DNA from: Agelaius tricolor
Taxonomy: Eukaryota > Chordata > Aves > Passeriformes > Icteridae
NCBI GenBank assembly: GCA_023055355.1
Contig: JALJCS010000038.1
Coordinates: 2,666,001 to 2,730,000 of the forward strand
Direction of reading: 5' to 3'
DNA length: 64,000 nt
The translations under genes were made by a program, and so were the position numbers. Shown here piece after piece: positions 20,838-30,689 of this stretch; the stretch's first letter is position 1; each line of letters opens with the position of its first letter. The notes beneath the pieces were generated by a model. That model had not been told where the DNA came from. It made no database searches and worked only from the letters and a program-made list of their open reading frames with translations.

Positions 20838-21862
20838 ACGTTCCAGGATTGCTTTAGAGACTGTCAGGAAAAACAAAAACAATAAAACATGTTTTTAAAA
20901 AAAATTATTAAAAAATAAAAACACCCATAAATCCAGTTTGGCAGGAAACCTGAAGAATATTTGATCAAGTGGTTTCTGGTAGTCTTGGCCCAAAGAAAAC
21001 ATCTTTGCTAGAGCTGGGCAACGTGGTGGAAAAAAAAAAAAAAAAAGATGCAGTGTCTCCTTTTCTTGCCTGATGTTTTGGCAGACAAATGGATGATTCT
21101 GATGTCGGGTCAGAAGTCTTGGACACCCCAAAGATGCTGTATTTTCTGATGGCATTGCTTCTGGGCACTGTTGCTGCTTAAGGAAGAGCTGCCAGTCTAC
21201 TTTGTACCAGTAAGTTAAGTCACAGGCCTAGAGATGTGTGGAATTTTTTTTAAATATGTCTATTTTTTTTTTTTTAATTTTTTAATTTTTTTTTTCTCCA
21301 GAATGTAGTTTCTAGTCTCTTGGGAAATTTCTGTATTGTTTTAAATAGGAGTACTGCATTTTTAAGGGTGCTTCATTTTAAAACACTCAGCTCAAACTTT
21401 GTGACCAAATAAAACCATGCAGTTCCAGATTTCCCTCTTCCTGCCCCTGATTTGACTCCTGTGGTGGAATCTCTTCCCTTCTGTATAGTTGCTTACCTCT
21501 TGTTATGTGTGTTTAATAGATGCTGTTCTAGAGCAAAGTTACAGTTCTTCTGTTAACCATTAAAATGAATCCTGCTTGTAGTTGTTCTCAGTATATTTTA
21601 TTTTCTTTTTTTTATTTTATTTTGCCTCTTCTGGTTCTAAAGCCAACTCACAGAACACTGTAAAGTTATTTCAATGTAAAAAGAAACAAACCCAGACTTT
21701 TTGTATCTTGGCAATCCATGGTATGAAGCTGTATTGCAAATGGCATGACTCTGTATCTATCTCAGCATTGGTATTTCTTTCCCTTTTTGTCATATCCATG
21801 TGGTATTTACACATCCAGACAAAATACCATGTGCCATAATAAAAAGGTGGGATTTTATGTGT
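20838..21862 (+). other. WDR5: WDR5 3' UTR with several poly(A) signals
   Basis: AATAAA occurs at 20881, 20914, 21408 and 21838. The last is followed by a G/T-rich stretch (GTGTATGTTTGTGG and on), the expected downstream element, so it is the best distal end. Use of the nearer signals would give shorter UTRs. The exact cleavage sites are inferred. Confidence 0.65.
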
Positions 21863-21900
21863 ATGTTTGTGGTTAAGAGTGTGCTCATGTGTCTGTGCCC
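21838..21900 (+). terminator. WDR5: Likely distal WDR5 poly(A) signal and GU-rich element
   Basis: AATAAA at 21838-21843 is followed within 20-50 bp by repeated GTGT/TGTG motifs. It lies about 1 kb past the stop codon and before the convergent U6atac gene. Confidence 0.6.
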
Positions 21901-23190
21901 ATGGAAGCTTCTCTTAAAAACCGTTTTTAAGGGGAGATGTTTTCTGTAGAAACTCCAGTGAGGGAGGATGAGGAGCAGCAGCGTGGAGAGAAAAAGAGGA
22001 GCAACCACAAGTCCAAATTGATTTAATGAAGGGAAAAGGATTGAGCTGCAGGTGTCCTCAGCAGAGACAACATTGCTACAACCCCTCACAGAGCTTGAGC
22101 TGAGGGAGGAAATGATTCCTGCAGGATGGGCAGGGATCCAGGATTTACCTTGTGCTGGATAACAAATGCAGGGATCCACAAGTTTTACTGCACCCAAAGG
22201 GTTCTGCTGCAAAGGGATGTTTTGCTCCTGGTGAAGCAAAACATTTTTTTTTTGTATTTACTTCATGTGCTTGGTAATAACAGAAAATCAAATTACAGCC
22301 CAGACCTCTGGAGTGCTGCTCTGAGGCTGCCTTGCTTTGAAACCCTTGGAGAGAAAGAGCTGCAAGACATGAGGCATAGGTTTTCTTTTTAAAATATAAA
22401 AATAGAGTTCATGTTGGGCTGCTAAAATGGCTATTAATAATATCCCTGCCTTTGGAGGTTTTTCATTACCCCCAGGAAGGGACACTGTGTCTAGACTTGG
22501 TGTCACTGCTAAAATGATCAACTCATGGGTTTTTTTCAGCCTTATTTCTTGAAGGCCAGTCCAGCTCTTCAATGCAAGATGTGGCTGTGCTGCTTTACAG
22601 CATGGAGGAGGTGGAATTTTACTCCAGCAAAGCATTTTAATGTTGATTCAGAAATATTTCCTGGCACAGTGCTTCTCATGTCCCTGTGTATGAGTGGCTC
22701 TGCCTGCCCAGCTGTGCTGCCACACTGAGCTGGGGAGGAGGGAGATGAATTTTCTGCTGAAATCTCATGAACAGGGATAGAAAAGCCCCTAATGTAAAGG
22801 ATCTGCTGTAAAGCTGCTCTTCATAAAGGTCGTGTTTAAATCCTTAATATCCCACCTGGGATTAATGCTGGGGCCTGTTGGCATGAGCTCTACTTCCCTC
22901 TAATTCTGTGCAGCCTGGCATGGCTGTGGTGGTTGGAGGGCCAGGATTAGCTCGAGCACAGCTCTGGAAATGAGGATTGTGTGCTGGCTGCAGCCGGGGA
23001 GGTGTAACTTGATTTTAGGTACGGGCTGAGCCTGGCTGGGGTGTGTTACAGCACCCTGAGAGAGGCTGAGTTACTGCTGTGAGCTCCTCTCTGCCGCACC
23101 GGAGGGAAAAGGCGAGCTGGGGACTAAACCAGAGCCTGTCGCACTTTCCTTAGGGTCTCCCGGAAAGAAAACAAGGCGGGGGGGAAATAC
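21900..23190. other. Spacer between convergent WDR5 and U6atac
   Basis: No exon or clear repeat was recognised. It separates the WDR5 3' end from the 3' end of the minus-strand snRNA gene. Confidence 0.4.
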
Positions 23191-23191
23191 G

Positions 23192-23318
23192 AAAAAACAT
23201 GGTTAGATGCCACGAAGTAGGTGGCAGTGCCTTAACCGTATGTGTGTTGTACAGGCCACTAGGGCCTCTTCCATCCTTATCAAGGGGAGTGCTAACCTTC
23301 TCTCCTTTCATACAACAC
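23192..23318 (-). ncRNA. RNU6ATAC: U6atac small nuclear RNA
   Basis: U6atac is the catalytic snRNA of the minor (U12-dependent) spliceosome; it pairs with U4atac, then with the 5' splice site and U12. Read on the minus strand, the gene begins GTGTTGTATGAAAGGAGAG at 23318, runs through GGTTAGCACTCCCCTTG, GGATGGAAGAGGCC, ATACGGTTAAGGCA and CACCTACTTCGTGGCATC, and ends AACCATG plus a run of six T, a pol III terminator. Length is about 121 nt plus the T run, like human U6atac. Differences from the human RNA as I remember it are few and fall mostly in the GGCC/GGCC hairpin loop and the single-stranded stretch after it; both hairpin arms are kept. The position just downstream of WDR5 and on the opposite strand also matches human. 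A pol III type 3 promoter is visible upstream. Confidence 0.95.
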
Positions 23319-23341
23319 GGCTCCCAGGATGCGCCCGATGC

Positions 23342-23349
23342 TATATAAA
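23342..23349 (-). promoter_or_regulatory. RNU6ATAC: TATA box of U6atac
   Basis: TTTATATAG on the minus strand lies 24-31 bp before the RNA 5' end at 23318, the standard spacing for a pol III type 3 (U6-class) promoter. Confidence 0.8.
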
Positions 23350-23365
23350 CCTCCAGCAGGCTCTA

Positions 23366-23385
23366 TCTATACAGAACAGGGTGAG
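23366..23385 (-). promoter_or_regulatory. RNU6ATAC: Proximal sequence element (PSE)-like site of U6atac
   Basis: The minus strand reads CTCACCCTGTTCTGTATAG at about -67 to -48, where vertebrate snRNA genes carry the SNAPc-binding PSE (core T/CTCACC plus an A/T-richer 3' part). I did not find a convincing octamer or SPH distal element near -200. Confidence 0.6.
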
Positions 23386-23499
23386 CCCATCTTTGTACTC
23401 TTTTCTCTCTCAATTTGACATTTCTTTCTATTCCCCATAAAAAGTCTTTTACTCTGCGCCCAAATTTACCCTAAAACTCACAAAAATCTCGGTAAAATG

Positions 23500-24340
23500 G
23501 CTAAACCGCGCACTTTTCACTACCTTTTAATATATTCATCACGTCCAGCCAATCAGCGTGCAGAAGGCGGAGCTTTTCCGCCTGTCCCGTGACGCGCGGG
23601 GCGTGGTTTCGCATTGGCCTCGCTGATGGAGGGGGGCGCGCCCGGAGGTCGCAGGTTCGAGTCCCGCCCCCGGCGGCGATGCCGCGGGGATGAGCCTCAC
23701 CCCAGGATTGCGCTTTCCCGCGTAACCTGCGCAGGGTTTGAGCTTTCTCGAGGAGTATCCCTCGTGTTTGAGCCTTCCCTCCGGGTATCCCGCGGGTTTG
23801 GGCTTTCTCGAAGAGTATCCCGTGGGTTTGGGCTTTCTCGACGAGTATCCCGCGGGTTTCAGCTTTCTCTGAATATCTCGGGTGTCCCGCGGGTGTGAGC
23901 GGCACCGCGGGATGTGCTGCTGGCATCTCCCGCAGCCGGAGCAGCCGTGCAGGAAGGAGCCCGTTCCCGAAGCGTTCCCGCTGCCCCGGAGCTCATAAAT
24001 CGCTCCGAGTTCCGCCAGCGCTGCTGACGAGTTACGAGTTACACATAGGAGAGCAGTGGAAAAGGTTGTGTGGGGTTTTCCCCTTTTCTTAAGGCTTTTC
24101 TCTTCGGTATCCCAAGGGAATCAATCAAACCAGACGAACAATTCTCTAAATAATCACTGCAACACCTCGGGGAGCTGCGGTTCCCAGCGGGGTGACTCCC
24201 CCCGCATCCCGCTGCAGGTGCCACCGCTGCCGCCTCAAGGCATCGCTCCATCCCCCGACCCCTGCGACTCTCGCGGACCTTCCCGCTGTGCTCCCGGTGG
24301 GAAGGACCAGCGGAGGAGCCGCTTTTCCGGATGAGGCTGC
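23500..24340. promoter_or_regulatory. CpG-rich block upstream of U6atac
   Basis: GC and CpG content rise sharply here. A CCAAT box (CCAATCA) is at 23549-23555. No exon was recognised. It may serve as an upstream enhancer or promoter region for the divergently oriented U6atac, or mark an unannotated plus-strand transcript. Confidence 0.4.
23733..23892. repeat. Minisatellite, ~30-bp unit
   Basis: About five copies of a unit like GGGTTTGGGCTTTCTCGA followed by AGAGTATCCCGC, with scattered substitutions. It lies inside the CpG-rich block. Confidence 0.9.
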
Positions 24341-24400
24341 GGATCCAGGTGCAGCGCCCAGGGGTTTGCGCAGCCCCGCCAGCTGTGCACAGCTGCTGCA

Positions 24401-24585
24401 TCACAGACTCACAGAACGGCTTGGGGTGGAAGGGACCTTACAGCTCACCCCATTCCCACCCCTGACAAGGGCAGGGACACCTTCCACTCTCCCAGGTTGC
24501 TCCAAGCCTGGCCTTGGACACTTCCAGGGATGCTGCATCGCTGCCACAGAGCCCAGTCTGCTCCTGGCTGCCCCTTCCAGATAAC
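24401..24585 (-). mobile_element. CR1 LINE 3' fragment
   Basis: The plus strand reads TCACAGAACGGCTTGGGGTGG, AGGGACCTTACAGCTCA, GGCAGGGACACCTTCCACT, GGTTGCTCCAAGCCTGGCC and GGACACTTCCAGGGATG. This is the reverse complement of the CR1 tail. Confidence 0.9.
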
Positions 24586-24589
24586 TGAT

Positions 24590-26100
24590 GAGTTTATTAG
24601 GGGATTAAAAGTTAGTTTCCCGTCCTTATTGAATGCTCTGATTTATGCACGCGTTTAAATCAATCCCATTTCCTGCCTTTTATCCCTTCTCCCCCAGGCT
24701 TTCAGGCTTTACTGTCTCAGACATTTGTTACAATCACATTGTTTTGAGGCAAGTGAGACACCCTGGGTGGTTTAAGGGATTTAAATCCATGAGCTGCATT
24801 TCTTGGGCACTTCTCCCAGGTGCCAACTGCCCCTCCTGAGCTGTAGATGCCCCTCCTTGGGCCAGTTTGTGCTGCCTCCTGGTGAAATATGAACCAGCAT
24901 CCCTGCTAAAGATGCTGCTGGAGATTAGTCTGAGCCTGCCTGGCTGGCACAGGAGGTGCCTGGTGGGCCAGGGTGCCCAGGGTGGGGGATTTCAGGTGCT
25001 GCTAGCAGGCAGTTGCTGGATGAGCTACATAAGCAGCTTATTTTGTCATTTTAATTTTTTAATCCCACGCATTCGGTCGCGCTCTCTTATTAGTAAGCAT
25101 TATCTCCCCAAGTCCCATTAGCTCTGCTGAGAGCTGGGGCTTTGCTTGTGGGGACAGCTCTGGAGGAGCCCTCAGGGGGCTGGGGGCCTGCTCCTGCAGC
25201 TGGGGACATCCGTGGTGTCCCATGTGGGTGTGACCCTGGCCCTGCAGAGCCATCGCTGCTCAGTCCCTCCCTCTGCTGTCCCCTGTCCCCTCCCCAAGCC
25301 CCTGGCAGTCCCAGCTCCCTCCAGAGCTGATCCGAGCCCTAAGATCAGCTCTAACCCCCCCCTGCTTTCTTAAGGCATCTATTTTCTTGTGTGTAAACAC
25401 AAATATTCCATTCAAACCCTCTTCCCTCTCCGTCAGGTTTCCCCCTTAACCCCAGGGCCATCCCCAGAGCTGTGCTTTGTTAGAGGATCTCAAGTCTCGG
25501 ATTTAAAATTAGTTTACTGCTTTCTCTTTAATAAAATTATTCCTTTCCTCTTTAAATAGCACAATATGTCACAGAAAGCCGGTGGGTCCGTTCATGAAGA
25601 TGAGACAGCTCAGAGAGGAAAGAGACAGGCGAAAAAAAAGAAAAAAATAAAAAAGTAAAACCATACATCTCCCCAAACCCCTTCTGCCTAATCCAACTGA
25701 ATTAGAGGATTTCGAAGTGGATTTAAAACTAAATCTTGATTAGGGAGAATTTCTCTCCAAGAGCTGCTGCACAGTGGTATTAATGGGAAGTGATCGTGGA
25801 CAGAGGAAATAGGACAGAAATAACCGAGGGTAGCACATACGCACTCAGGTCTGTGCGTGGACTGAAAGAGTCAGGGAATTTCTCCAGAGGAACAGGGAGA
25901 AATTAAACATCGACAGAAGGAGCCTGAGAGCCAGGGGCTGGCTGGGCAGCCGGGTCAGATCCCTGCTGCACCCTGGGCAGGGCTCGCAGGTGAGGAGGCG
26001 GCACCGAGGACCAGGAGGGCCGGGGTGAGGAGCGGGAGGAGAGGAGGCGTCAGCCCGCTCCCCCAGAGCTCTGTTCAGGCTGTGAGCTCGGGGGGACCCC
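24590..26100. other. Unique sequence upstream of the Ly6 gene
   Basis: No exon was recognised. AT-rich, non-repetitive blocks at about 25030-25110 and 25490-25780 look unlike the surrounding repeats and could be regulatory. The last ~150 bp before 26105 are GC-rich and may hold the Ly6 promoter and 5' UTR. Confidence 0.35.
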
Positions 26101-26104
26101 CGAG

Positions 26105-29100
26105 ATGCCCCCCATGCTCTGCAGACACACGGCCCGAGGTGCCCATGGGATCCTGTCGCTGCTGACCGTGGTGTTCGTCCTGCCAGAGGGTGAGTGCTGC
26201 TCTCCCCGCTGTGGCCGTGCCCTGGAATCACGGTTTGTATCCTCCCTAAACCCCACCTGCCCAGGTGGGATTTACCCTTTTACATCCTCCCTAAACCCGA
26301 CCTATACTCTATTCTTTTAGTATAGTTTTAGTATATATCCCTAGGTGGGATTTACCCTTTTACATCCTCCCTAAACCTGACCTGCCCAGGTGGGATTTAT
26401 CCTTTTATATCCTCCCTAAACCCGACCTACCCAGGTGGGGTTTACCCTTTTCCATCCTCCTAAACCCGACCTACCCAGGTGGGATTTGTCCTTTTCCATC
26501 CTTCTAAACCCGACCTACCCAGGTGGGATTTATCCTTTTATATCCTCCCTAAACCTGACCTGCTCAGGTGGGATTTGTCCTTTTCCATCCTCCCTAAACC
26601 CGACCTATACTCTATTCTTTTAGTATAGTTTTAGTATATATCCCCAGGTGGGATTTGTCCTTTTCCATCCTCCCTAAACCTGACTTGCCCAGGTGGGATT
26701 TACCCTTTTCCATCCTCCCTAAACCCCACTTGCCCAGGTGGGATTTATCCTCGGGCTGAATTTAGGAGCACTCCCGAGCCGTGCAGCTGCGTGCTGGTGG
26801 TTTTAGGATGGATGTGGTGTCACTGTGTTTTGTACAAAAGGGCAGTGTGCCAGGATTTGGGATCCCCTGGGCTCCTCTTCCCTGGTTTGGCCAGGGCAGG
26901 GACTCCCCTTGCTGTGCCTGGCTGTGTGAGGATGCTCAAAACCTGTGGGAGCCGATTTTGAGCCCCCAAAAACCCTGTGGGAGCACAGGAGGGCTCTGGG
27001 TCGGTGTTCAGAGGGGAGGAAAGGTAATAGCAGCAACCTGATTAATCAACAGAGGTTGCCTTACCCTCCACAGCAGAGGTGGATGATGTAAATTAATATC
27101 CTTTAAAGGCTTTTTGGTTTGTGGGTTGCTTTTTTCTTTTTTTTAGGAACCTGAGAAATGGCCTAATTCCCTCTGTGGCAGTTTTCAGACACAGTGGCTG
27201 CAGGGCAGGGCTGAGCTGAGTGTGCAAAGCCCTGGGGACACACTGAGGCCATTGGCCCAGGGTCACAGGCACCACGGTGGCTCTGCTGCTCTGAGGGAGG
27301 ATTTCCCCTCTGCTTCCGAGCAGGTTTGCCTTCCTGATAGACCCTGTGATAACACCGGGGCTGTGTGCAGGGGGGAAACCAAACCACGCTGATAAACCCG
27401 TGCCTCTGGAGCAAATAGCTCCAAAGCAGGCACAGCTAAACTGGAGACATTTGGTGACAAAGGGAAAAGCTGTTTCTAGCAGGCACAGCTAAACTGGAGA
27501 CATTTGGTGCAAAAGGGAAAAGCTGTTTCTGAGCCGGACTGAGCCCTGACTCGGTGGTGTCTGTGGTTGTGAGGTTTCACCTACTCCTTACCCCCGCTGT
27601 TTCAAAGCTCCCAGAGTCTGATCCCAGCTCAAATCTCCGGCTAATCTCTGATTCCACACTGACCTCTAGTGGGAGATGAGTCTGTATTTCTGTATTTTCG
27701 GGCCCACCGGGTAAACAAGTGACGGGCAGCTCCTGGCTCGAGGTTAATGCGACTTGGCAAGGCAGGGAGCGCTGCGAAGCCGTCGGTAGAGAGCGGCTCG
27801 GAACGAGATGAAGCCTTTTCCCCCCTGGAAAAAACAAAAAACAACAACAAAAAAATCCAGCCGTGTTCCTTCTGGTTCTTGTTTAGTGTCTGGACTCCAG
27901 TGCTATGGCTGCAACATCGTGGTTGGCACCAAAAACGTGGACATGGGGTGCTCCAAGCCTGAGGTGATCACCTGCTCCCAGAGCCACCAGGGCTTCAAGC
28001 ACCGGTTCTGCATTAAAACAGAGAGTGGTGAGTCTGCCCCGGGGCTGCTGCAGCTGCCGATCACCCCCAGAGCCACCCCGCAGGGCACGTCCCCTGTGCC
28101 AGGATGGCTGTCACAGCATCCCCTCCCCTGGCACCCTGATTTTATAAAATGTTCTAAGCCTTCTCGTCACGGACGTATTTTGTGAAAAATCCTTTTGCTA
28201 GGATCCTTTCTCCTAGGAGGCTGAGAGGCCTCAGGAACAAAATGTAACCAATGGTTATCTGCTGCTGTGGAATGCAACAGGTGCATCTGGGATTGGGCTC
28301 ATGTGGTTGTTTTTAATTAATGGCCAATCACAGTCCAGCTGTCTCGGACTCTCTGGTCAGGCACAAGATTTTATTATCATTCCCTCCTTTATCTTTCCTT
28401 GCAAGCCTTCTGAGGAAATCCTTTCTTCTTCTATTCTTTAGTATAGCTGTAGTAAATAATTTTCTTTTAACATAATATATATCATAAAATAATAAATCAG
28501 CCTTCTGAAACATGGAGTCAAGATTCTCATCTCTTCCCTCATCCTGGGACCCCTGTGAACACCACCACACCTTCTGATGTTTACATTCTTGTAATGAACT
28601 TTTTCACGCACTTTCTGTAAACAACTTATTGTTTTGCATTCTTTTATGGAGGAGGAGAAACTCGATGGGCTGTTGGTTTGTCCAGTGTCATTGGAGAGGT
28701 GGCACTGTCACTTTGGGAAATCTGTGAATGTTGGAGTCAGGAAATAAAGGTCCCTTCTTGTGGTGGTGTTTGCAGGGGTCTCGGGAGGAGGGAAGAGATG
28801 AGAATCTTGACTCCATGTTTCAGAAGGCTGATTTATTATTTTATGATATATATTATATTAAAAGAAAGTGATATATTAAAACTATACTAAAAAATAGAAG
28901 AAAGGATTTCATCAGAAGCCTTGAAAGGAATAGAAAGGAATGATAATAAAATCTTGTGCCTGACCAGAGAGTCTGAGCCAGCCGGACTGTGATTGGCCAC
29001 TGATTAGAAACAACCACATGAGCCCAATCCCAGATGCACTTGTTGCATTCCACAGCAGCAGATTACCATTGGTTACATTTTGTTCCTGAGGCCTCTCAGC

Positions 29101-29440
29101 TTCTCAGGATTAAAAATCCTAAGGAAAGGCTTTTCCATAAACCACGTCTGTGACACTTTTTTTTTCACCAGGGAAGGAGCAGCGAATCCCCGTGCTGCTG
29201 TTTTGTGCCCTGCAGTGACATCCCCCTGACATCCCTGCCTGTGCTTGCTTTGCAGTGGTCCTGGGCATCCTCCTGACCAGCGGCTGTGCCACCTCCCGCC
29301 ACTGCCAGCAGCAGGAGCTGCCGGGGGTGCGCATCCACTGCTGCGACACCGACCTGTGCAACGCCGCCCCCGGAGCCCCCCGGCCGCCCCCCGGGCCCCT
29401 CCTGCTGCCCTGCATCCTCGCTGCCCTGCTCCTCTCCTGA
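26105..29440 (+). CDS. Ly6/uPAR-family three-finger GPI-anchored protein (3 exons, 136 aa)
   Basis: Coding segments: 26105-26189, 27887-28027 and 29256-29440, all GT-AG and all phase 1, the typical Ly6 exon layout. They give 411 nt, 136 aa and a TGA. Residues 1-28 include a hydrophobic signal-peptide core (GILSLLTVVFVL). The mature part starts near LQCYGC and has ten cysteines, ending in HCCDTDLCN, the CC..D.CN signature of the LU domain; ten cysteines give the standard five disulfides of a three-finger fold. A Pro-rich linker and a C-terminal hydrophobic tail (LLLPCILAALLLS) indicate GPI anchoring at the cell surface. Ligand and tissue are unknown. I cannot place it as a named Ly6 member. 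Intron 1 carries a minisatellite, intron 2 a nested LTR stack, and an LTR begins 95 bp after the stop. All three exons have clean splice sites and no frame damage, so it is probably functional. Confidence 0.88.
26236..26750. repeat. Minisatellite, ~46-bp unit, in Ly6 intron 1
   Basis: About eleven copies of a unit built from CATCCTCCCTAAACCCGACC, then a CCAGGTGGGATTTA/GTCCTTTT part. Two copies carry the same longer insert (CTCTATTCTTTTAGTATAG and on), showing a higher-order duplication. Confidence 0.93.
27426..27533. repeat. 54-bp tandem duplication in Ly6 intron 1
   Basis: The segment AGCAGGCACAGCTAAACTGG...AAAGCTGTTTCT occurs twice head to tail with two or three differences. Confidence 0.9.
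28165..28569 (+). mobile_element. Solo LTR (type A, copy 1) nested in the type B LTR
   Basis: This ~405-bp LTR ends CA; its first base has changed from T to C (CGTCACGGAC against TGTCACAGAC). A perfect 6-bp target duplication, CCTTCT, is at 28159-28164 and 28570-28575. A CCAAT box lies mid-element, and AATAAA at 28491-28496 lies near the 3' end, fixing the orientation. A 6-bp duplication is typical of class II (ERVK-like) elements. Confidence 0.85.
28759..29155 (-). mobile_element. Solo LTR (type A, copy 2), reversed, nested in the same type B LTR
   Basis: Reverse complement of copy 1 with TG at 28759 and CA at 29155. The left flank is CCTTCT and the right flank CTTTTT, so the target duplication is imperfect. 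It can base-pair with copy 1 over about 400 nt in the pre-mRNA. Confidence 0.83.
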
Positions 29441-29535
29441 GCGCCCTCCAGGCCTGGGGGTGAGCCTGGGGTGGGGGCTGGCAGCTGGGGTGCCCCCCTG
29501 GCTGCTCCTGCACGCCCACCCTCCCGGCCCCTCTC

Positions 29536-30660
29536 TGCCACGGACGTGTTTCATTATGAGGAATCCTTTCCTTGGGGTCTTTTCTCCTGAGAGGCCGCAG
29601 GAACGACATTTAACCAATGGTTATCTGCTGGTGTGGGATGCAACAGGTGCATCTGGGATTGGTCTCATGTGGTTGTTTCTAATTAATGGCCAATCACAGC
29701 CCAACTGGCTCGGACTCTCCGATCAGTCACAAGATTTTATTATCATTCCATTCCCTTCCTTTTCCAGCCTTCTGATGAAATCCTTTCTTCTATTTTTAGC
29801 ATAGTTTTAATTTATCATTTTCTTTTAATATAATATATATCATAAAATAATAAATCAGCCTTCTGAAACATGGAGTCAAGATTCTCATCTCTTCCCTCAT
29901 CCTGGGATTCCTGCGAACACCACTGTGAAAAACGCCAATCACTTGTTTTTAAAATTTTAAAAGTTTAGTAGTAATAAAATGGTTATAAAAATAGTAATAC
30001 AATTAGAGTAATAATAATTTGGACAATTTGAATTAGGACAATATGAGACAATAGATACAAAGAGTTAAGGACATCCGGTACCTTTTCTGGGCAGCACGAG
30101 CCCAAAGAAGGCCCCACGTTAACAGAGGATTAACCCTTAAAAACAACAGCCTGTTGCATATTCATACACCTCACCCATGATGCACAAATTCCATTCAAAC
30201 ACAGGATTCTGTCTGGGCAGTGTCAGCTTCTTCCTCTGAATCCTGACGGTGCCCTCGAGGTGGGAAGAAGTTCGTTTTTCCTGATAATGGGGCAATAAAT
30301 TCTCTTTCTCTGAAAGATTCAGGTGTCCTGTGGCCGCCATCTCACTGCCAGTCCTTTCTTTAAAAAAATATCCTCCATAGCACAGTTTCTATTTTAACAT
30401 TTTTTATAACCTAACTATATTTAACACACTGCTTAAGAGAATTAATACAGCATTACTTTCTAACACAACACATATAACATTCGTTTGAGTATCTGCGAAA
30501 AGCCAATCATAAAACACGAATTTTTGACATCTAAAACTGTATTTAACACACTACTCAAGAGAAATAATACAGCATTACTTTCTAACACAACACATATAAT
30601 ATTCATTTGAATATTTGCGAAAAGCCAATTATAAAACACGAATTTTTCACATCCACCACA
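29536..30660 (+). mobile_element. Solo LTR (type A, copy 3) just 3' of the Ly6 gene, split by a type C LTR
   Basis: It starts TG at 29536 and ends CACCACA at 30660, with a perfect 6-bp target duplication, CCTCTC, at 29530-29535 and 30661-30666. A different LTR (29924-30651) is inserted nine bases from its 3' end. AATAAA is at 29849-29854. Confidence 0.85.
29924..30651. mobile_element. LTR (type C), ~728 bp, nested in the type A LTR
   Basis: Ends are TGTGAAAAACGCC and TTTTTCACA. Flanks ACCAC and TCCAC fit a 5-bp target duplication with one change. It contains a ~122-bp internal tandem duplication (from about 30421 and 30543). It is an endogenous-retrovirus LTR with no gag, pol or env sequence; orientation was not settled. 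Confidence 0.7.
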
Positions 30661-30689
30661 CCTCTCTCAATGAAAGGTGTTGAATGCTG

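Larger units (their letters stand above)
28129..29220 (+). mobile_element. Solo LTR (type B) split by two other LTRs, Ly6 intron 2
   Basis: The outer element is a ~280-bp LTR in three pieces: 28129-28164, 28570-28758 and 29156-29220. It starts TG, ends CA, and has a perfect 5-bp target duplication, TCCCC, at 28124-28128 and 29221-29225. A second, uninterrupted copy at about 37886-38163 allows the pieces to be aligned. An AATAAA lies near its right part. No retroviral coding sequence is present. It is an old endogenous-retrovirus remnant; I do not assign a Repbase name. Confidence 0.82.

Noticed and set aside
23640..23680. tRNA-like B box (GGTCGCAGGTTCGAGTCC) in the CpG-rich block
   Set aside because: A T-arm can be drawn (one mismatch), but no A box, D-arm, anticodon arm or matching 5' acceptor strand was found upstream. 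Most likely chance in GC-rich DNA or a decayed tRNA piece.
29119..29617. Long minus-strand frames opposite Ly6 exon 3
   Set aside because: Shadows of a GC-rich exon; the plus-strand exon has splice sites, frame and cysteine signature.
30137..30340. 67-codon minus-strand frame inside the type C LTR
   Set aside because: It lies within an LTR, resembles no retroviral protein that I recognise, and is probably fortuitous.
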